From Aliidiomarina shirensis (lineage in GTDB: Bacteria > Pseudomonadota > Gammaproteobacteria > Enterobacterales > Alteromonadaceae), in NCBI RefSeq assembly GCF_003987345.1, contig NZ_PIPP01000005.1, forward strand, positions 1 through 64,000: 64,000 bases of DNA, given 5' to 3'. The position numbers and the translations under genes are program-made. A model generated the notes under the pieces. The model worked only from the letters and a program-made list of their open reading frames with translations. It did no database searches and was not told where the DNA came from. This document shows positions 1-7,962 of the stretch, one piece after another (position 1 is the stretch's first letter; each line of letters opens with the position of its first letter).

Positions 1-117
1 TTAGCTAGTGATTCCCCTTACCGGGCTCACAGAGGACTCACACCTCCAAGTCATCCTGCCAGCACCACCTGCACAGGAACAGCGCCTGTCAAGGCGCTAC
101 GCGCCGTGCCCGGCGCA
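1..117 (-). ncRNA. Group II intron, 5' end (class C), runs off the window
   Basis: Read on the minus strand, the segment starts at 117 with GTGCGCC, the group II intron 5' consensus (GUGYG), and continues with the domain I signature that includes GACTTGGAGGTG followed by GAGTCC. The intron starts a few bases beyond a rho-independent terminator hairpin in the same orientation, which is the known target preference of bacterial class C introns. Only the 5' part is present; the rest of the RNA and any reverse transcriptase lie to the left of position 1. Seen: 5' motif and terminator context. Known: class C target habit. Inferred: class assignment. Confidence 0.72.
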
Positions 118-121
118 CCAC

Positions 122-143
122 AAAAAAGCCACCCGAAGGTGGC
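122..143 (-). terminator. Rho-independent terminator used as intron target
   Basis: On the minus strand there is a 6-bp GC stem (GCCACC/GGTGGC, tetraloop TTCG) followed by six T residues. It ends whatever minus-strand transcript comes from 150-540. The plus strand is only weakly T-rich after the stem (GTTTGTTT). Confidence 0.8.
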
Positions 144-149
144 TGTTTG

Positions 150-540
150 TTTAGTGGCCTTGGCTAGAGGCTATCTAACAGGTAGTAATTCTTAATCAAA
201 TACGTGGCTACTGTCGCAAACCTTTAAAAAGAGTGCAACTTTAAAATGAAGTAATAGCAGGGTGCATAAACTGCATGATCTTATCTCTCTGCAGTGCGGC
301 TGTTAATTTGGAGGCGAAACCGATCCACGATTTACATCTAAAATTGGTCCATCCGATTGCAAGTTTTCTCGTTGCTAAAGCTAGTGCTCCTTGTTTAGAA
401 AACATAAGCGTTACTCACTTTGACCTCCCCCAAAGAATAGAACCATTGCACCAACGAGATTTCCATTAAGATGGTTTAAGCTTGGAAGTCTTTGGACATA
501 AACAATCAATGTGTGTCGCGCAACAAAAATGAATATAATC
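150..540. other. Gene-poor stretch
   Basis: No convincing gene. On the minus strand, 405-241 could encode a 54-residue basic peptide (starts MFSKQGALAL) with no recognisable family and a purine-rich tract only far upstream. The plus-strand reading frame at 275-469 has no ribosome-binding site or recognisable product. Probably the remnant of a gene that ended at the terminator at 122-143. Confidence 0.4.
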
Positions 541-560
541 ATTTTAAGCAAATAGAAGGT

Positions 561-640
561 GTCTAGAATACTCAGGCCTTACCACCTGGTAAGGCCTGAT
601 TATTTTAGACACTTTCTAGTTGCTCAAAACACTCACGTTA
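561..640. repeat. Two IS3-type ends joined head to head
   Basis: Positions 561-585 and 588-612 are inverted copies of the terminal repeat of the IS3-family element found intact at 39156-40395; they form a perfect 12-bp stem (CAGGCCTTACCA/TGGTAAGGCCTG) with a 2-base spacer. Bases 612-640 continue with sequence like the 3' end of that element's orfB (compare 39180-39210). A circle-like junction or nested insertion followed by deletion would give this. The hairpin may also end the hipA transcript. Confidence 0.7.
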
Positions 641-654
641 CCAATCGGGTAAAT

Positions 655-1974
655 TCATTCGATCAGAAGTCGACGTTTACGCTCAAGCATACCTTCAAAA
701 ATTGGAGTCGAAACGCGCTCCGGAAAATCATCCGGCAAATCGTTTTTCACTCGCTCAATAACATCATCTACTTTATCGCATAGGGTCGTGATGATTTCGC
801 TCATTCGGCTCGGGCTAAATTCAGCTTCTTTTGCGGTATTTAAAAAATGCCGCCGAAAAATTTGATAGATCCGCCATTTCTTTCCACTCGACCCTCGCAA
901 GCTCATCGCAAGTTTTAAATCACGAATATTCAGGCCATTTCCACCTATTGCAGTGTGAGCAGAAATGATGTCATAAAGCGGTGTTAACCGGTAGGTACAA
1001 TGAGGCTCGATGTGTATAGAGAAGTTTTTTGCATGCCCATCAGTTGCGCCTAAGAGAAAAAACAGCACCTGCGCTGCCATAAAAGTTTCACGATCGCGCG
1101 TAGGCTCAGCAGAGCCCTGAAGGTGTTTCATTATTCTGGCAATCGTTGGTCCGTTATCCGATTCGTATTTTCTAGCCGAGGGCAAACCCAGTATCTGACA
1201 GTAATCTTCTTGAGGGAGTCTCATTAGCCACGAGTGATCTGGGGAATATTTACGATCGAAGCGCTCAATGGCGAGGGCTTTAATAGTTGGCGTGGTAATC
1301 ACTTCACAATCGGGCGCATCAAAACCAAATGCTTTTGCAATTCTTAAGCACAGCATTTCATTCTCTACGCTGTCAGTCAGGTCAATCGTGTGATCATGGC
1401 TTTGAATCTTCCCTATAGGAAGCTTAATGATGTGCGTAGTTGGGGTGTTACCTTTTGGAATACACCATGCGTTGCCTATTTTTAGTAGGGCTGTTTTTTC
1501 CTGAGCGCCGGCAATTGAAATTCTAAAATCGTCTAGCTCCCGCAACATGCCCAAAGGTGCCTTAGATTGATAACCTTTTAAAATTCTCTCTAATTTGTCT
1601 TCGGTGAGTCTTTCATATTGCAGTTCATGAACGCTCCCCAAGTCTTCGTTTTCGGGAACAAACTGCAATGCACCTACACTATCTTTTCCAATCGCCGAGA
1701 GTAGGTCAAACGCTTGGTAAGAGTCGGCTTGATAGCGGGCAACAATTCTGTCTCTAATTTCTTCATTGTCGGGCAGTAAGTTATCAAAAAAGTTAATCAC
1801 CTCCCGTCCTGAGTATTCGTCGTGCCTTAATGGCATCGACAAAGAAATTGGACGCGCTCCCTCTTTGATAATCCAGCTCTTATCGTAACAGAACGTATGA
1901 GCGCCGGAATCACTTCGGCTCAAGTAGCCTATGCGGTAGCCGTTCATATAAATAGCGAGTGTATTCATTACCAA
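655..1974 (-). CDS. hipA: HipA-family serine/threonine kinase toxin
   Basis: HipA toxins phosphorylate a translation component (GltX in E. coli) and induce dormancy. The 439-residue product has the full family layout: N-terminal couple_hipA domain (about 1-110), the nucleotide-loop motif SIAGAQEK at 153-160, the catalytic loop ATDGHAKN at 310-317, and a metal-binding YDI at 334-336 in place of the DFD-type motif. Length is normal for the family. It overlaps the upstream hipB by 7 bases, which indicates one transcript and translational coupling. Start chosen at 1974; an ATG two codons later is possible. IS ends lie just downstream. The type of target is not visible from sequence. Confidence 0.92.
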   Translation of the reverse strand: MVMNTLAIYMNGYRIGYLSRSDSGAHTFCYDKSWIIKEGARPISLSMPLRHDEYSGREVINFFDNLLPDNEEIRDRIVARYQADSYQAFDLLSAIGKDSVGALQFVPENEDLGSVHELQYERLTEDKLERILKGYQSKAPLGMLRELDDFRISIAGAQEKTALLKIGNAWCIPKGNTPTTHIIKLPIGKIQSHDHTIDLTDSVENEMLCLRIAKAFGFDAPDCEVITTPTIKALAIERFDRKYSPDHSWLMRLPQEDYCQILGLPSARKYESDNGPTIARIMKHLQGSAEPTRDRETFMAAQVLFFLLGATDGHAKNFSIHIEPHCTYRLTPLYDIISAHTAIGGNGLNIRDLKLAMSLRGSSGKKWRIYQIFRRHFLNTAKEAEFSPSRMSEIITTLCDKVDDVIERVKNDLPDDFPERVSTPIFEGMLERKRRLLIE

Positions 1975-2243
1975 TCTTCACTCCATTTGACATCGGGCCG
2001 TACAGAGTCAGAACTATTCTTCAGGTCATCGCTATTTTTAGGTTTTACTGACAACTCAAGCTCTAAAGCTGATAGTAAACGAAACAAAGTATCAAGCTGC
2101 ATTTTCTCTGGCATTGATTCAAATTTAGAAACCGTTCCTTGCCTAAGCCCAACTAAATCACCAACCTTGGCTTGACTCAGGCCGCGAGTTCTTCGTTTAT
2201 CTCGTATGTAGTTTGATAATGCTTTGGGATCAGTAATTTTCAT
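1968..2243 (-). CDS. hipB: HipB antitoxin, XRE-family repressor
   Basis: A 91-residue Cro/CI-type helix-turn-helix protein; the HTH covers about residues 10-65 (RTRGLSQAKVGDLVG, then LRQGTVSKFES). It is first in the operon, as is usual for hipBA, and should bind HipA and the three palindromes located 40-113 bases upstream of its start, giving autoregulation. The acidic, tryptophan-containing C-terminal tail (ends WSEDW) resembles the flexible HipB tail that is degraded by Lon in E. coli; that function is inferred here. Confidence 0.92.
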   Translation of the reverse strand: MKITDPKALSNYIRDKRRTRGLSQAKVGDLVGLRQGTVSKFESMPEKMQLDTLFRLLSALELELSVKPKNSDDLKNSSDSVRPDVKWSEDW

Positions 2244-2282
2244 TGCGCTCTCTTTATAAGCGAGTTCATATAAATCTTATTT

Positions 2283-2356
2283 TAGACGCATTTGCGTATA
2301 AGTCAAGATTCATACGCAAGTGCGTATGAATGTGCCTTTATACTCGAGTGCGTATA
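2283..2356. promoter_or_regulatory. Three phased HipB operators
   Basis: Three 18-bp near-palindromes lie at 2283-2300, 2311-2328 and 2339-2356. The central one is perfect (CATACGCA-AG-TGCGTATG); the outer two match it in 7 of 8 and 6 of 8 arm positions. Centres are exactly 28 bp apart. They sit between hipB and the divergent AraC gene and are the expected HipB-binding sites; they could influence both directions. Confidence 0.8.
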
Positions 2357-2560
2357 ATAATAACAAACGGACAAACTCAATCAGATAAATCGAACGTTAC
2401 TTTTGAACCTTGCTATGCCTAACTTCCACGATTCGCCTCCCAACAGCACCAACGCCGATAATGTCCCGTAACGATGTTTTTCCATTTTGTCTTTTTTTGT
2501 CGTAATTATGAATTAACTGCCACAAGCTTTTCCAGTACATTGGTGTTGTGGAGGAGAACA

Positions 2561-3511
2561 ATGACAATTCATCAAGTATTTTTTATCGCAAATGGCTTTC
2601 AAGCGTTGGATTTATTTGGGCCTCTGGATGCTTTTATGGAAACAAACACGTTTGTACCTAATGCATATAGAGCCAGCTTATTGAGCTTACAGAAAGATCC
2701 GGTGAAAACCGTTTATGGCCAACAGTTGCAAGCTGATCTGTGCTTGGATGACGAATTTGAATTAGACGACCTGATCATTTGCGGTGGGAATGGCATGCGT
2801 ACGCTTTCTTTAAGCATAAAACAGCATGAACAACTGCGCCAAGTCGCTGTTAAAGCAAAGCGAGTGTTTAGCATTTGTACCGGCGCATTTATCCTCGCGA
2901 AGCTGTTCCCGTGCCAGTCGCTTACAATGACTTCCCACTGGCGACACTGTGAGGATTTAGCGCGCCGCAATCCCGGAATTAACGTCCAAAAGGAGCCCTT
3001 ATTTGTGAATAGCGGCAATAAATGGTCGTCGGCAGGCGTATTATCGGGAGTTGATCTAGCGCTTGCTATCATTCGCCAAGACCATGGCAATACAATAGCC
3101 GCTAAGGTAGCAAAAGAGTTGGTTGTATATGTGCAACGCGCTGGATCACAGAACCAATATTCCGACATGCTACAGCTACAATCAGGCGAAAGCCTCAAAC
3201 TCTCACCTCTACTTGATTGGCTCGCTAAAAATATAGACAGGCCAATAAGCGTCAGTGACATGGCAAGCTTTATTAACCTCAGTGAAAGACAGATTGCCCG
3301 CATTTTCAAACAACATCTGAACTGTACGCCAAGCTCGTTTTTTAAACAGTTAAAGCTCAACTACGCTCGGGATTTACTTGGAAACGAAAACATAAGCGTA
3401 AAACAAGTCGCTCACCGCATTGGCTTCAACAGCTATGATAGTTTCCGTCGGGCTTTTTATCGCCAGTTCTCGGTTTCACCAACAACATTCACAAAAGGAA
3501 TTCACTCGTGA
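2561..3511 (+). CDS. GlxA-type AraC regulator (DJ-1/PfpI plus AraC HTH)
   Basis: A 316-residue transcription factor. The N-terminal half is a class I glutamine-amidotransferase-like DJ-1/PfpI domain with the nucleophile-elbow motif SICTGAFILAK; the C-terminal 100 residues are an AraC/XylS double helix-turn-helix (SERQIARIFKQH, then VAHRIGFNSYDSFRRAF). The start is placed at 2561 because GAGGAGAACA precedes the ATG and homology begins there; the frame is open further upstream. It overlaps the GTG of the S41 peptidase gene by 4 bases, so the two form an operon and the peptidase is its likely target. A collapsed copy of this gene pair lies at 31655-32207. Confidence 0.88.
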   Translation: MTIHQVFFIANGFQALDLFGPLDAFMETNTFVPNAYRASLLSLQKDPVKTVYGQQLQADLCLDDEFELDDLIICGGNGMRTLSLSIKQHEQLRQVAVKAKRVFSICTGAFILAKLFPCQSLTMTSHWRHCEDLARRNPGINVQKEPLFVNSGNKWSSAGVLSGVDLALAIIRQDHGNTIAAKVAKELVVYVQRAGSQNQYSDMLQLQSGESLKLSPLLDWLAKNIDRPISVSDMASFINLSERQIARIFKQHLNCTPSSFFKQLKLNYARDLLGNENISVKQVAHRIGFNSYDSFRRAFYRQFSVSPTTFTKGIHS

Positions 3512-4737
3512 AACGATTTTCATTTTTAGCATCCCTACTTGCAATTTTTGGCTCTCAGACGAATGCATTGCCCGAACCGCAAATGACGCAATGGGCGGAA
3601 GATATTGATTTTTACGTGGAGCAGGTTAAAACAAAGCACATAAAGCCGTTCCACACACTAAGCGAAAGTGACTTCGATCAACAAATTACAACATTAAAAG
3701 CAGATCTCAGTACACTTTCCGAAGTTCAAATAGAAACTCGGTTAATGGGTATAACATCTGCTCTTGGCGATGGGCATAGTAACTATTTCATGATGTCAGG
3801 CCCCCACAGTCATTTCCCTTTTCAATTTAAGTATTTTGGCGAAGAGCTACGAATAGTAGCGACAACAGAAGATTATGAACATTTGCTTGGCAGTGAACTG
3901 GTTAGCATCAATGAAGTACCCACAGCTGATTTGTTCGAGCGACTCAAACATTACCTTTCCGGAGTAGATAATCAGTTTAGTGAAAAAGTCAGTTTTGAAT
4001 TTCATCTAACCTTAGCCAAGCTGTTAAGAGGCTTGGGAATTGTAGCTGATGGGGAGAAAGCCAAGTTCGTAACTAAAAGAAATAACTCATTTTCGACGCA
4101 TCATATTGAACCAATTTCGATGGCGTTATTCGGCCAAATAGAATCTCCCTATCGAACTCATACGCCAGCTTTCACAATGCAAGACATTGCCATGCCGGGA
4201 ATACAGTTTGATATCGTTAATGAAACTACCGCTTATTTTCGTTTTCGGCGCTATCCTGACGTAGCAGATGTGCTCGATAATTGCAGTGCCCTGCAGTCAA
4301 AGCTTGAATCCAGCAATGCCCGCAACCTGATCATTGATTTCCGTGGTAACGGTGGTGGTAATTTTTACACCGGGCTAGCCTTTTCGTCATGCCTGTTACC
4401 AATGGAGCAATTTGACTGGCTCAAAGGCGCTGTTTTGCTGACCGATGGGCACACTTTTTCAGCCGCAATGAGTAACGTCGTCCATTTTAAACAACTTTTT
4501 AATGCAACGGTGATTGGTGAACCTACAGGTGGAGACCCAAACCACTTTTCTGAAAGTTATCGTTTTGAATTACCCAATTCTAAACGGAAGCTTAGCCTTT
4601 CGATTCGTTACTATCCCTTCTTAGAAACGCCGACGGATTCAATTTATCCTGACGAGCTCGTTATACAGTCTTGGGAAGAGTTTGAAGAAGGCTTAGATGT
4701 CGTTTTAATGAGGGCATTGGAATATTTTAAGCGGTGA
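3508..4737 (+). CDS. S41-family peptidase, exported
   Basis: A 409-residue protein with an N-terminal signal peptide (KRFSFLASLLAIFG, cleavage near NALPEP). The C-terminal half is a tail-specific-protease/TSPc fold: NLIIDFRGNGGGN strand-loop, then DGHTFSAAM with the probable catalytic serine, then IGEPTGGDPN. No PDZ domain is obvious. GTG start with AAGGAA upstream; the ATGA-type overlap with the AraC gene implies coupling. Substrate unknown. The 3' third is duplicated at 31845-32207. Confidence 0.8.
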   Translation: MKRFSFLASLLAIFGSQTNALPEPQMTQWAEDIDFYVEQVKTKHIKPFHTLSESDFDQQITTLKADLSTLSEVQIETRLMGITSALGDGHSNYFMMSGPHSHFPFQFKYFGEELRIVATTEDYEHLLGSELVSINEVPTADLFERLKHYLSGVDNQFSEKVSFEFHLTLAKLLRGLGIVADGEKAKFVTKRNNSFSTHHIEPISMALFGQIESPYRTHTPAFTMQDIAMPGIQFDIVNETTAYFRFRRYPDVADVLDNCSALQSKLESSNARNLIIDFRGNGGGNFYTGLAFSSCLLPMEQFDWLKGAVLLTDGHTFSAAMSNVVHFKQLFNATVIGEPTGGDPNHFSESYRFELPNSKRKLSLSIRYYPFLETPTDSIYPDELVIQSWEEFEEGLDVVLMRALEYFKR

Positions 4738-5098
4738 GACCACTCCTCGAACCCTATTGATTAACTCCGACTGCTGGTTTTATCTCTCAATAATTCCAGC
4801 AAAGCTCTCGGGGGACGGAATTAACACTAATTCACCCCAAAAGTACTACAAATAAATATGTAATAGCCAAGTGAAATTGAACATTTTTTTGCGGGTAAAT
4901 TAGAGCGTCCCTTCACGACTCTTTGGAATGTATCCTTATGTTAAACTTCTATCTTCGCAGCGAGGTTTTCACTTTAAAATGTGTCAATAAATCTCAGGCG
5001 TTACCAATCTGTTGGTATATCAGTAGGCAGCACTTGAGTTTTACGAGATTTATCTGTTAAGTTAGCAAAGTTATAGTTCATATTCGCGGGTCTTCACA
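4738..5098. other. Intergenic region with a solo IS end
   Basis: No gene seen. Bases 4979-5006 match the right terminal repeat of the IS3-family element at 39156-40395 (compare 40368-40395), with a few mismatches; the rest is A+T-rich and should contain the promoter of the metal-efflux operon that starts at 5099. Confidence 0.55.
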
Positions 5099-5422
5099 TT
5101 GTCAAAGCTTGCTTGGTCATTGGTCATTGTTATGCTGGTTCACAGCTTTTTTGCCTGTGCCGTTGCGGTTGGCCACGTTGAAGATACCCAGCACACCTTT
5201 GATTATGCTTATCAAAGCCACACCCACACTGACCACAACACAAGCTCACACGAAAATTCTGATATTGATAATGAACACCAGTTTCACGCCCATGTAACCT
5301 GCATTATCGGCTACGCATCATTTTGCTCAAGTGATCCATCACCAGCATTAGCGATAGTGCAGCGAATTATTTCCTTCGATAGTAACGACAAACAACCACC
5401 CGTACCTCCACCAAACGCTTAA
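5099..5422 (+). CDS. Small histidine-rich exported protein of a czc operon
   Basis: A 107-residue product with a hydrophobic signal-like N-terminus (LAWSLVIVMLVHSFFACAVA) and a His/Asp-rich middle (HTHTDHNTSSHE, HQFHAHVTC) able to bind metal. Such small proteins often precede czcCBA/cusCBA genes and are thought to be periplasmic metal sensors or buffers; that role is inferred. TTG start, so the exact N-terminus is uncertain. The following efflux gene begins 55 bases later on the same strand. Confidence 0.6.
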   Translation: MSKLAWSLVIVMLVHSFFACAVAVGHVEDTQHTFDYAYQSHTHTDHNTSSHENSDIDNEHQFHAHVTCIIGYASFCSSDPSPALAIVQRIISFDSNDKQPPVPPPNA

Positions 5423-5477
5423 TCTCACCCCTAAAGTCTGTGCGTAAAGCACAATCATTTTATTGTGGAGATTAATC

Positions 5478-6725
5478 ATGAAATTATTTTATTTCGTGAT
5501 TGCTGCAATGGTGGGCTCGCTATTTGTCCCCCTATCAGCAATCGCAAATGAGTTGACCTTGCGTGATGCATTACAAAGAGCCGTGCAAGACAATCCAGAT
5601 CTACAAAAGTACCCATATCGAAAACGTATGGCCGAAGCTGAAGTACTGCAAGCTTCTTTAAAGCCCAATCCAACGCTTGGATTAGAGCTTGAGAATATTG
5701 CGGGGACCGGTAATAGCCAAGGCTATGAAAATGCCGAGGCAACTCTATCTTTTAGCCAACTCATCGAACTTGGTGGGAAGCAAGAGCAGCGCGTTGAACT
5801 TGCATCAGCCCGACAGCAGCAGCTGGATGCTGAGTTTAACTACACCAAAATTGAAGTTCTGGCAGAAACAGCTCATCGCTTTTATAAAATGGTGCTGTTG
5901 CAGGAATTAAGGAGCTGGAGTCAACAACAAGGGCAACGTCTTGATGCTGCGCTAGAAATTACGCTGGAGCGAATGGAATCTGGCGCAGTGCCTCCCTCTG
6001 ATGTTACCCGTGTTCGTTTACAACAACACCACGCTCTAGCTAAATCAGAAGAAATCGCTGGAAAGATTACGGAGGCGAAATCAAATCTGAGTGCCATGTG
6101 GGCTGCAGAACCTCAGTTCGATAACGTTATTGGCAACTTTAACGAACAACTTCAACTGCCCTCAAGAGCTGATCTAGAGCGCGCGGTAAATCAAGCACCG
6201 GAATTTCTCCGCTTGCTTGATTCAGAGCGCTTGCTTATTGCTAGAGCCAAAGCCACGGAGACAGCTGCAGTTTCAGATATAACCGTCGGCCTTGGCATAC
6301 GTTACAACAATCAACTCAATGATGCGGGCTTGGTTCTTCAAGCATCAATGCCGTTTCAGCTAACAAATCCTAATCAAGGCTTAATTCAGTCGAATCAAGC
6401 TGAGCGAGATATGGTCCTCAACCAACAACGGGTAGTGCGAGAACAACTGCGGGGTTACGCTCGATCTATTCTCGCCAGATTGCATATGAACCAACGCTAC
6501 CTAGAGCGTATTCAACGTGATTTGCTACCTCTTGCCCGCCAACTAGAGCAAGAAACGAAGGCCGGCTACGTTAACGGTGTTCATAGCCTATTGATGGTTA
6601 TCGATGCCCAGAACGAACTCGCACAATTGGAATACCAGCAAATCAATCGCCGTTACGCTATTTATCAAGACATTCTTGAACTTGAGCGACTGACAGGCCA
6701 ATCATTCTTGGGATCTTCATTATGA
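5478..6725 (+). CDS. czcC: CzcC-type outer-membrane efflux protein
   Basis: A 415-residue TolC/OEP-family protein with a signal peptide (KLFYFVIAAMVGSLF, cleavage near AIANE). It has two repeated OEP helical regions, ending in a typical TGQSFL-type tail. It should form the outer-membrane channel of the tripartite metal pump with the next two genes. Start set at 5478 because GTGGAGATTAATC precedes this ATG; an in-frame upstream ATG lacks such a site. Its stop overlaps the adaptor start by 4 bases. Confidence 0.88.
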   Translation: MKLFYFVIAAMVGSLFVPLSAIANELTLRDALQRAVQDNPDLQKYPYRKRMAEAEVLQASLKPNPTLGLELENIAGTGNSQGYENAEATLSFSQLIELGGKQEQRVELASARQQQLDAEFNYTKIEVLAETAHRFYKMVLLQELRSWSQQQGQRLDAALEITLERMESGAVPPSDVTRVRLQQHHALAKSEEIAGKITEAKSNLSAMWAAEPQFDNVIGNFNEQLQLPSRADLERAVNQAPEFLRLLDSERLLIARAKATETAAVSDITVGLGIRYNNQLNDAGLVLQASMPFQLTNPNQGLIQSNQAERDMVLNQQRVVREQLRGYARSILARLHMNQRYLERIQRDLLPLARQLEQETKAGYVNGVHSLLMVIDAQNELAQLEYQQINRRYAIYQDILELERLTGQSFLGSSL

Positions 6726-7951
6726 ACTATATCAAAGCAATTATTATTCTCTTTGTTCTTCTCGGGTTAACCGTAACAGAGCATGCTTACGCTTCACCTG
6801 AAGCAGATCACGAGCACTCTGAAACAAAAATAGAAGGACCTAACGGCGGCACATTTCTTAGTGAAGGAGAATTTGCAGTCGAAATAACTATTTTTGAATT
6901 AGGCAATACGCCTGAAATGCGCGTTTATACCTACCTAAATGAGGAGATCATCGAACCCGACAAAGTAAACCTAGAAGTAGTCCTTCACCGATTAGGTAAC
7001 ACAAAAGATACGCTCAGCTTTACCCCCGAGGGTGACTACCTCGTGAGTAATACCGCCATCACTGAGCCGCATTCCTATGAGGTCTATGTTACCGCTTCAA
7101 CGCAAAATAACCGGGGAGAATGGCACTACGAAAGTTTCGAGGGACGAACGACATTATCCGATCGAGTGATCGAAAGTGCCAATATTCTGGTGGAAAATGC
7201 GATGCCGAGAACATTACGGTTTAAAGATCAATTATTTGGTGTTGTGGCGCCTGTAAGCGGACAAGCAGCAAGCGTACGGGCAGTTTATCCGGGTGTAGTG
7301 TCCGATGTTTTCGTTAGTATCGGTGCACAAGTTTCAAAGGGGCAAGTTTTAGCTCGGATTAGAAATTCCGCCAGTGGCGCCAGTTATGAGGTGATCAGCC
7401 CCATTGCTGGTGAGGTAACTGAACGATTTGTTACAGCGGGCGAAATCGCTAATGAACAAGTGCTCTTTGAAATTGTAGATTTATCCACTGTTTGGGTTGA
7501 GCTTTCAGCATTTCCTCAGAACATCGAAAAGCTGAAAGTTGGTCTGCAGGCTGAGATATCTGATTTACACCAACATGAACGCATCTCTGGTGAAATTATA
7601 TACATTGCTCCTGTAATGACAGGCGGCCATATCGCTCGAGCCCGAGTACTAATTGAGAACAAGGATAGGCACTGGCGTCCCGGAATGCATGTTCAGGCAG
7701 AGGTTACTGTAGGCGAGAAAGAAGTTGCGTTAGCGGTAAACATGAATGCAGTGCAAAGTTTTCGCGGAATGCCAATAGTGTTTGCTCAATATGGAAATAC
7801 CTTTGAAATTCGAGTGCTTGAACTCGGTGACAGCGATGGCGATTACATCGAAGTAAAGGCCGGCTTAGTAGAAAATACTCCCTATGTATTTATGAATAGC
7901 TACTTGTTGAAAGCTGATGTACTAAAAGACGGTGCAAGCCACAACCACTAG
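6722..7951 (+). CDS. czcB: CzcB-type membrane-fusion adaptor
   Basis: A 409-residue periplasmic adaptor of the HlyD/RND type. After a signal peptide (about 1-24) comes a His/Glu-containing segment (EADHEHSET) and an N-terminal beta domain typical of CzcB proteins of divalent-metal pumps, then a lipoyl-like domain (VRAVYPGVVSDVFVSIGAQV), a short hairpin and a beta-barrel domain (VWVELSAFPQN). It links the inner-membrane pump to CzcC. It starts inside the czcC stop and ends 11 bases before czcA. Confidence 0.88.
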   Translation: MNYIKAIIILFVLLGLTVTEHAYASPEADHEHSETKIEGPNGGTFLSEGEFAVEITIFELGNTPEMRVYTYLNEEIIEPDKVNLEVVLHRLGNTKDTLSFTPEGDYLVSNTAITEPHSYEVYVTASTQNNRGEWHYESFEGRTTLSDRVIESANILVENAMPRTLRFKDQLFGVVAPVSGQAASVRAVYPGVVSDVFVSIGAQVSKGQVLARIRNSASGASYEVISPIAGEVTERFVTAGEIANEQVLFEIVDLSTVWVELSAFPQNIEKLKVGLQAEISDLHQHERISGEIIYIAPVMTGGHIARARVLIENKDRHWRPGMHVQAEVTVGEKEVALAVNMNAVQSFRGMPIVFAQYGNTFEIRVLELGDSDGDYIEVKAGLVENTPYVFMNSYLLKADVLKDGASHNH

Positions 7952-7962
7952 AGGGCGAACTT

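Noticed and set aside
275..469. Plus-strand reading frame of 64 codons
   Set aside because: No ribosome-binding site, no recognisable product; the region looks like decayed intergenic DNA.
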